This document shows positions 6,934 through 11,605 of a DNA stretch of 11,605 nt, one piece after another. Each line of letters begins with the position of its first letter. Positions within the stretch are counted from its first letter, which is position 1. The position numbers and the translations under genes were made by a program. The stretch covers positions 1 through 11,605 of the forward strand of contig JACVJG010000042.1 of assembly GCA_015711875.1 (NCBI GenBank). Direction: 5' to 3'. A model generated the notes under the pieces. The model was not told the DNA's origin. It saw nothing but the letters and a program-made list of their open reading frames with translations, and did not search any database. Origin of the DNA: Candidatus Solincola jinzensis (GTDB lineage: Bacteria > Actinomycetota > Geothermincolia > Geothermincolales > RBG-13-55-18).

Positions 6934-7524
6934 TCAGGACTCCAGCTTCTTGTCAAGCTTGATCTGCTCCGCCTCCTTCATCAGCTTGTCGATGTCGTCC
7001 CCCAGCTCCTGGAGCATGGTCATCTCCTCGCTTTCCATCATCATGTTTATGAGGTCGACCTGCTGGCCCTGGGCCAGGGCTGTCAGAGCCTCGCTCAGCT
7101 TCGACAGCAGGGTCTGGGCGGCCGAGAGCTGTTTCTTCATCAGCTCGATGGCCTCCATCATCTTTTCCGCATAGTCCTTGTAATCCTGTACCCCTTCCAG
7201 CCCGGTTATCTTCTTGTACTCGGCATAGGCGGCCTCTATATCCTTTCCGATGGCGGCGAAGGTCTCCTCGAATTCCTTCTGAAGGGCGGCTCCCGCCTCG
7301 CCGGTGAAGGCGGAGTAATCGCCCCCTATGGCCTTGGTGGCGATCTCGGTCTGCTTTTCCTCGAGGCCTTCCCATGTGGTCTCCACCGCGTCGATGTACT
7401 CGTCGCCCTTCTTCATATAGGATTTGGCCTCGTCTTTGTTCTTTTCTCCACCACAGCCGGCGATCAAAGCCAGCGTGGAAAGGCACAACACGGCGATCAG
7501 CACTGCCACCAGAAGCTTCTTCAT
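6934..7524 (-). CDS. Lipoprotein of unknown function, coiled-coil type
   Basis: A 196-residue protein with a lipoprotein signal: MKKLL n-region, hydrophobic stretch to residue 20, and lipobox LIAGC with the lipidated Cys24. The mature part is highly charged, rich in Glu, Lys, Ala and Met, with no other cysteine. It looks almost wholly helical, with heptad-like stretches at about 85-135 and 140-190. I recognise no enzymatic motif or named family. It would be anchored to the outer face of the membrane. The ATG at 7524 follows GGGAGGT at good spacing. It lies 117 nt after thiD on the same strand with a possible promoter of its own, so membership of the thiamine operon is uncertain; a thiamine-binding role is not supported by the sequence. 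Confidence 0.85.
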   Translation of the reverse strand: MKKLLVAVLIAVLCLSTLALIAGCGGEKNKDEAKSYMKKGDEYIDAVETTWEGLEEKQTEIATKAIGGDYSAFTGEAGAALQKEFEETFAAIGKDIEAAYAEYKKITGLEGVQDYKDYAEKMMEAIELMKKQLSAAQTLLSKLSEALTALAQGQQVDLINMMMESEEMTMLQELGDDIDKLMKEAEQIKLDKKLES

Positions 7525-7583
7525 CTCCTCTACCTCCCTCGATCTTCACCGACGCACTCGGCGCCAACGGCTCCTTTCAAAGA

Positions 7584-7589
7584 ATTATA
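7584..7589 (-). promoter_or_regulatory. Candidate -10 box of the lipoprotein gene
   Basis: Minus-strand TATAAT inside an AT-rich island (7578-7600) in otherwise GC-rich DNA, about 60 nt before the lipoprotein ATG. There is no good -35 at 17 nt. The heptamer GCTGCAT occurs twice upstream on the same strand (7598-7604 and 7619-7625), 21 bp apart. Confidence 0.5.
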
Positions 7590-7632
7590 TTCTATAAATG
7601 CAGCCTTCTTCCCTTCCCATGCAGCGAAACGG

Positions 7633-7647
7633 AGTTGACGGTCAACT
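7633..7647. promoter_or_regulatory. Palindrome at the thiD stop codon
   Basis: AGTTGAC (7633-7639) and GTCAACT (7641-7647) are perfect 7-bp arms around a single G. It spans the thiD TGA and lies about 45-60 bp upstream of the lipoprotein -10. No U-run follows on either strand, so a terminator is unlikely. A binding site for a dimeric regulator is possible. Confidence 0.4.
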
Positions 7648-8445
7648 GGGATTGACCGGTCCCCTCCCCGCTCCCAGGCGCAGGGACCACCTCAAAGCGC
7701 GCAGCGTGTCCTCCCTGGCTCCGGCCGCTGCTGCTTGCGCAGGCTCCCCTTTCGCCAGGCGAGCCGCGAGTGAAGCCGAGTACACGCAACCCGTGCCGTG
7801 GTCGTCTCTCGTCTCCACCCTTGGGCCCCTGAACTCCGTCAATCGCTCGCCATCAAACAGCACGTCGACCGTCTCGCCACCCGCGAGGTGCCCGCCCTTC
7901 ACCACCACGTAACGCGGCCCCAGCTCGCGCAGGGCACGCGCCGCGTCTCGCATCCCGTCAAGGTCTCCCACCGGAAAACCCGCGAACACCTCCGCTTCCG
8001 CAAGGTTGGGGGTAAAGAACGTGGCCAGCGGCAGCAGCTCCTTCACCAGCGCCTCCGCGCCTTCCCCGTCGAGAAGGAGATGACCGCTGGAAGAACGCAG
8101 CACCGGGTCCACGACGAGGCAGGGGACCCGGTAGCGAGCGATCATACGGGCAACCGCCCGCACAATCTCCGCATTGGCGAGCATTCCCGTTTTCGCCGCC
8201 GCTACATCGAAATCGGCGAACACCGCCTCCATCTGCGATTTCACCACCCACGCGGGCAGATCGAAGCGCGTAACAACCCCCAGGGTGTTCTGAGAGGTCA
8301 CGCTGGTGACCGCGCAGACTCCGTGGACCCCCCTGGCGTGGAGCGTCTTGATATCCGCCTGCAGGCCGGCGCCTCCCCCGGAATCGGATCCCGCCACTGA
8401 CAACACCACGGGCGTCTCCGCCCCCGCCGTCTCCTCGCGCCCCAC
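7642..8445 (-). CDS. thiD: Hydroxymethylpyrimidine phosphate kinase ThiD
   Basis: ThiD phosphorylates hydroxymethylpyrimidine (HMP) and HMP phosphate to HMP diphosphate, the pyrimidine donor for ThiE. Numbered from the GTG at 8445 (267 residues, the usual length), it shows SVAGSDSGGGAGLQADIK at 16-33, KTGML at 85-89, VVDPV at 111-115, TPNLAEAE near the middle, and DDHGTGC at 214-220 with the anion-hole GTGC and Cys220, ending GAGRGPVNP. The GTG is preferred because AAGGAG lies 7 nt upstream and it begins 1 nt after the thiL stop. An ATG at 8469 would add eight residues, overlap thiL and lack a good ribosome site. It is the last gene of the thi operon. Confidence 0.95.
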   Translation of the reverse strand: MGREETAGAETPVVLSVAGSDSGGGAGLQADIKTLHARGVHGVCAVTSVTSQNTLGVVTRFDLPAWVVKSQMEAVFADFDVAAAKTGMLANAEIVRAVARMIARYRVPCLVVDPVLRSSSGHLLLDGEGAEALVKELLPLATFFTPNLAEAEVFAGFPVGDLDGMRDAARALRELGPRYVVVKGGHLAGGETVDVLFDGERLTEFRGPRVETRDDHGTGCVYSASLAARLAKGEPAQAAAAGAREDTLRALRWSLRLGAGRGPVNPS

Positions 8446-8446
8446 C

Positions 8447-9427
8447 TCACGTCTCCTTGAAATGTTCATACCCTGAGCGCTCGCAGGTCACGACGAGGCC
8501 GTCGCGGTCGACGAGTTCCACGCCGCTGCCGGAGACGATGTCTCCGATCACCGTGAACCCCGCTTTCTCGACCAGCCCCCTCATCACCTCAACGTCCGCG
8601 ACCACCAGTAGCTCGTAGTCCTCGCCACCGCTCACAGCGGCCTCGATCTCATCCAAGCCCAGAGCCGAAGCCGCCATGCGAGCCTCCCTTGATATGGGTA
8701 TATCTTCCATCTTTACCCTAGCGCCCACGCCGCTCTCCTCGCAGATATGCCCCAGATCGCGAAGGAGTCCGTCGCTTATGTCTATAGCCGCTGTGGCCCC
8801 AGCCTCCAGGGCTATCCTCCCCTCCCGCAAGCGCGGTCTCGGGTAGAGGTGGCGCGAGGCGCAGTGCTCGTCGCTCCTCCCGCCCGACATCAGCGATCTC
8901 AACCCCAGGCTGGAATCCCCGAGATTGCCGGTGACCGCTATTAATTGCCCGGGGCGGGCCCCGTCTCGAGGCAGGAACGCCTCTCCCGCCAGGCAGCCCA
9001 CCAGGGACACGGAGATGAAAATACGCTCCGGCGAGCTCACCACGTCACCCCCCACTACCGCGCAACCGAATTCCCTACCACAGTCGCTCAGGCCACGGTA
9101 TAACTCCTCGACCGCCTCCACCTCGATTCCCTCTCGCAGCCCCAGCACCACCAGGGCGTAGGAGGGGGCGCCGCCTCCCATGGCCGCTAGGTCCGAGAGG
9201 TTCACCGCCAATGCCTTGTAACCAAGGGAATGCCAGGGCGTATAGGCGGAATCGAAGTGCACGCCCTCCACCATGGCATCAGCCGTATAAGCATAGTTCT
9301 CTCCCCCTGACGCCCTGAAAACGGCCGTGTCATCTCCCACCCCTCGCACCAGACCCTCTAGGCTGCCGTCCAGCTTCCTCCTGATATCCGCGATCAGCCC
9401 GAACTCACCCAGATCCCCAACACGCAT
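8447..9427 (-). CDS. thiL: Thiamine-monophosphate kinase ThiL
   Basis: ThiL phosphorylates thiamine monophosphate with ATP to thiamine diphosphate, the active cofactor. From the ATG at 9427 the protein has 326 residues, matching the E. coli length. It starts in family style (GDLGEFGLI) and carries GVGDDTAV at 29-36, DAMVEGVHF at 50-58, GYKALAVNLSDLAAMGG at 69-85, GGD at 127-129, TGNLGDSSLGL at 166-176, AIDISDGL at 214-221 and SGGEDYELL at 266-274. These are the metal- and phosphate-binding segments of the PurM/ThiL fold. An ATG at 9457 would add ten residues; 9427 is chosen because GAAAGGGG precedes it at workable spacing. It follows thiC by about 40 nt. Confidence 0.96.
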   Translation of the reverse strand: MRVGDLGEFGLIADIRRKLDGSLEGLVRGVGDDTAVFRASGGENYAYTADAMVEGVHFDSAYTPWHSLGYKALAVNLSDLAAMGGGAPSYALVVLGLREGIEVEAVEELYRGLSDCGREFGCAVVGGDVVSSPERIFISVSLVGCLAGEAFLPRDGARPGQLIAVTGNLGDSSLGLRSLMSGGRSDEHCASRHLYPRPRLREGRIALEAGATAAIDISDGLLRDLGHICEESGVGARVKMEDIPISREARMAASALGLDEIEAAVSGGEDYELLVVADVEVMRGLVEKAGFTVIGDIVSGSGVELVDRDGLVVTCERSGYEHFKET

Positions 9428-9467
9428 CCTTTTCGCCCCTTTCTCTGCCCTGACCATGCTCCGGGGA

Positions 9468-10781
9468 TCATTCGCACACCGGCACCTCGTCCTTCCCGAG
9501 AAACTCGCCGATAAAACGCATGGCGCAGAAATCCCCGCACATGGTGCAGGCTTTCTCCCCCTCCACCTGGCGTTCGCCGAACATCCTGCGCGCCTTCAGC
9601 GGGTCCAAGGCAAGGCGCAACTGCTCCTCCCAGTCCAGCCTCTTGCGGGCGCGGCTCATCCGCAGGTCCCATTCGCGTGCCCCCGGCACACCACGCGCCA
9701 GATCTGCGGCATGACCCGCGATACGGGTCACGATGACCCCCTCTCTGACGTCCTCCGCCGTAGGCAACCCCAGATGTTCGCGGGGCGTCACATAGCACAG
9801 AAAATCCGCGCCGGCGAGGGCGGCCAGAGCGCCCCCGATGGCGGCAGCTATGTGATCGTGTCCTGCCGCCACGTCAGTGACCAGGGGGCCCAACACATAG
9901 AAAGGCGCTCCTCGTGTCACCGCCTTGGCCAGGCGCACGTTGGCCTCCACCTGGTGTAGGGGTATATGTCCCGGTCCCTCTACCATGCACTGCACGCCTG
10001 CCTCGCGGCAGCGCCGCACCAGCTCGCCCAGGACCACCAGCTCCGCGAGCTGGGCAGCGTCGCTGGCATCCTCGATGCAGCCCGGCCGCAGGCCGTCTCC
10101 CAGCGACAGGGTCACCTCGTGCTTGCGCGCGATATCCAGCAGGCGGTCGAATCCCTCGTACAGGGGGTTTTCCCTCTGGTTATGGAGTATCCATCCCGCC
10201 AGGAAGGCGCCTCCCCGGCTCACTATATCCGCCACGCGCGGGTTCGCCTTCAGAGCCTCCAAAACCCGCATAGTCACCCCGCAATGCACGGTTATGAAAT
10301 CCACCCCCGAGGCGCAGTGATCCTCCACCGCCCGGAAGATATCATCCTCGGTCATGGCCACGATGCCGCCTCTCTCCTCCTGCGCCCTCACCGCCGCCTG
10401 ATATATGGGCACCGTGCCCACCGGGACGGGCGAGGCCGCCACCACCGCCTCCCTGACCTCATCGATAGGCCCTCCGGTGGAAAGGTCCATGACCGCGTCC
10501 GCTCCCGCCTCCACCGCCGCCCTGAGCTTCTCGAGCTCTTCCCCGATACCGGCGTAGTCGCTTGACGTGCCGAGGTTTGCGTTGACCTTGGTACGCGTAC
10601 CCCCTCCCACCACGCATGGCCTCTTCAAGGCATGGGAACGGTTGCGCGGGACCACCGCCCTGCCCTTGAGCAAAGCCTCCGCAAGGGCCTCCACTTCCAT
10701 GCCCTCGTCCTCCGCCAGCTCCTTCAGCCCTTCAAAATACTCGCCGGCCCCCAGGCGCTCCAATAGCGTCCTTTCCTTCAT
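9468..10781 (-). CDS. thiC: Phosphomethylpyrimidine synthase ThiC, short form
   Basis: ThiC is a radical-SAM enzyme that rearranges aminoimidazole ribotide into HMP phosphate. The 437-residue protein lacks the extra N-terminal domain of the roughly 630-residue E. coli enzyme. Family motifs are TRTKVNANLGTSSDY near 62-76, MDLSTGGPIDEVR, FITVHCGVT, MVEGPGHIPLHQVEAN, APFYVLGPLVTDVAAGHDHI, and LCYVTPREHLGLP. The C-terminal cluster motif is CTMCGDFCAM, with Cys412, Cys415 and Cys419. That spacing is CX2CX3C, one residue shorter than the CX2CX4C of E. coli ThiC. The ATG lies 3 nt after the thiE stop, with GAGGTAGGAG upstream. The related benzimidazole synthase BzaF is an alternative, but the thiamine neighbours favour ThiC. 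Confidence 0.94.
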   Translation of the reverse strand: MKERTLLERLGAGEYFEGLKELAEDEGMEVEALAEALLKGRAVVPRNRSHALKRPCVVGGGTRTKVNANLGTSSDYAGIGEELEKLRAAVEAGADAVMDLSTGGPIDEVREAVVAASPVPVGTVPIYQAAVRAQEERGGIVAMTEDDIFRAVEDHCASGVDFITVHCGVTMRVLEALKANPRVADIVSRGGAFLAGWILHNQRENPLYEGFDRLLDIARKHEVTLSLGDGLRPGCIEDASDAAQLAELVVLGELVRRCREAGVQCMVEGPGHIPLHQVEANVRLAKAVTRGAPFYVLGPLVTDVAAGHDHIAAAIGGALAALAGADFLCYVTPREHLGLPTAEDVREGVIVTRIAGHAADLARGVPGAREWDLRMSRARKRLDWEEQLRLALDPLKARRMFGERQVEGEKACTMCGDFCAMRFIGEFLGKDEVPVCE

Positions 10782-10784
10782 CTC

Positions 10785-11432
10785 CTACCTCTCTTTCCGG
10801 TGAGCGTCCACGACCATCCGCAAGCGCTTCACCGCTTCCAGCATATCCCGCGCGGCGCTTACCGCCGAGATCACCGCTATACCGTCAGCCCCCGCCTCTA
10901 GAACCCGCCCGGCGTTCGCGACATCTATCCCACCAATGGCCACGATGGGAAGGTCCACCGCCTCTCTTATCCTCCTCAAGCCCTCTATGCCGATGGGCGT
11001 TCCCGCGTCAGGCTTGCTGGGAGTCGCGAAAACCGGGCCCACGCCGAGATAATCCGCGCCCTCGTCGCGCGCCGACAGCGCCTCCTCCACCGTGCCTGCG
11101 GACACCCCCAGTATCTTTTTCCTTCCCATGAGTCGACGCGCCGCCCTCGCGGGGAGATCTTCCTGCCCCAGGTGCGCGCCGTGAGCCCCACTGGCCATGG
11201 CCACGTCTACGCGGTCGTTTACCAGGAAAAGGCACTTGCCGCTCCACTCCCGCACCAGGAGCATCGCCTCCTCGGCCAGGGAAAGCAGCTCCCCGCCCCC
11301 CGCGTACTTGTCCCGCAACTGCACGGCGTCTGCCCCTCCTTCCAGCGCGGCTCGCACCATGTCCAGGTGGCCCACGCCGCGGGTGGGGTCACAGCAGGTC
11401 ACGACGTAAAGGCCCAGGTTCAACGCCTTCAT
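10785..11432 (-). CDS. thiE: Thiamine-phosphate synthase ThiE
   Basis: ThiE joins HMP diphosphate and hydroxyethylthiazole phosphate into thiamine phosphate. The 215-residue TIM-barrel protein shows LYVVTCCDP at 8-16, AVQLRDK at 36-42, VNDRVDVAMASGAHGAHLGQEDLP at 71-94, GVSAGT at 109-114, DYLGVGPVFATPSKPDAG at 127-144, PIVAIGGI at 162-169 and GADGIAVISAV at 181-191. These bind the two substrates and the diphosphate. The ATG at 11432 gives the usual family N-terminus and length. The frame is open back to an ATG at 11483, but those 17 residues do not fit the family. The stop is 3 nt before thiC, implying coupled translation, and thi4 ends 93 nt upstream. Confidence 0.95.
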   Translation of the reverse strand: MKALNLGLYVVTCCDPTRGVGHLDMVRAALEGGADAVQLRDKYAGGGELLSLAEEAMLLVREWSGKCLFLVNDRVDVAMASGAHGAHLGQEDLPARAARRLMGRKKILGVSAGTVEEALSARDEGADYLGVGPVFATPSKPDAGTPIGIEGLRRIREAVDLPIVAIGGIDVANAGRVLEAGADGIAVISAVSAARDMLEAVKRLRMVVDAHRKER

Positions 11433-11525
11433 CTCAAACCACCCAAAGCATCTGCCGAACCCCGACGCATGTCCCGCGTGCATACCGCGATGGCGACATC
11501 CCGCCCCGACTCAAGCATGGCCTCG

Positions 11526-11605
11526 CTATGCTCCCTGCCTTAAGAGCTCCAAGGCAAGGCGGGCCGCCGCCCGACCCGAGAGCAGCATCCCCCCGAATAC
11601 CGCAC
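11526..11605 (-). CDS. thi4: Thi4-type thiazole synthase (partial, C-terminal end only)
   Basis: Only 25 codons and a TAG stop are visible, read from the right edge. They spell FGGMLLSGRAAA followed by a short helix ending LLRQGA. This closely matches the end of archaeal/fungal Thi4 proteins, which typically read FGxMLLSGxKAAE, where the FAD/NAD fold closes. Thi4 builds the thiazole of thiamine from NAD, glycine and sulfur. The gene heads a thi operon that shows no ThiG, ThiS or ThiH. The active-site position (Cys for self-sacrificing enzymes, His for sulfide-using catalytic ones) is outside the window. Another FAD oxidoreductase of similar fold is possible but less likely next to thiE and thiC. 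Confidence 0.75.
   Translation of the reverse strand, partial: AVFGGMLLSGRAAARLALELLRQGA

Noticed and set aside
7798..10565. Plus-strand open frames opposite thiD, thiL and thiC
   Set aside because: They lie wholly antisense to well-supported thiamine genes and show shadow-type composition.
11433..11525. TPP riboswitch between thi4 and thiE
   Set aside because: The gap is only 93 nt and I do not see the conserved thi-box elements. A riboswitch would be expected upstream of thi4.

Overview
The window is about 11.6 kb of high-GC, densely coded bacterial DNA. Nearly every gene is on the minus strand; only rpmB is on the plus strand. The cluster of Asp23/YloU-like protein, FakA/YloV-like kinase, RecG, RsmD and CoaD beside rpmB is typical of Gram-positive bacteria. 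High GC, a secreted sortase and a lipoprotein suggest a deep-branching actinobacterium (Actinomycetota), but a high-GC Firmicute cannot be excluded. No marker gene fixes the taxon.

Left block (1-6415, minus strand, read right to left): asp23-like gene, fakA-like gene and recG form a tight unit. Its promoter (extended -10) sits in the 149-bp divergent region shared with rpmB. A gene-free stretch of about 400 bp follows recG. It holds an inverted repeat that frames a candidate -10 box. Next come a secreted sortase with an N-terminal Ig-like domain, rsmD, and coaD. The last two overlap by ATGA, and coaD runs off the left edge.

Middle block (6416-7641): rpmB (zinc-ribbon L28) has its own well-formed promoter with a palindrome over the -10 and start point. 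It converges on a lipoprotein gene of unknown function, and a bidirectional terminator hairpin lies between them.

Right block (7642-11605, minus strand): a thiamine operon in the order thi4 (C-terminal end only), thiE, thiC, thiL, thiD. Together these cover thiazole formation by the Thi4 route, pyrimidine formation (ThiC), pyrimidine phosphorylation (ThiD), coupling (ThiE) and the final phosphorylation to thiamine diphosphate (ThiL). No ThiG/ThiS/ThiH gene is visible. Any TPP riboswitch would lie upstream of thi4, outside the window.

Most of the window is ordinary core metabolism. The parts that stand out are the Ig-like/sortase protein with its unusual Cys-Cys active-site segment and framed promoter, the one-residue-shorter cluster-binding motif of ThiC, the Thi4-type thiazole route, and two clean palindromes at rpmB and at the end of thiD.
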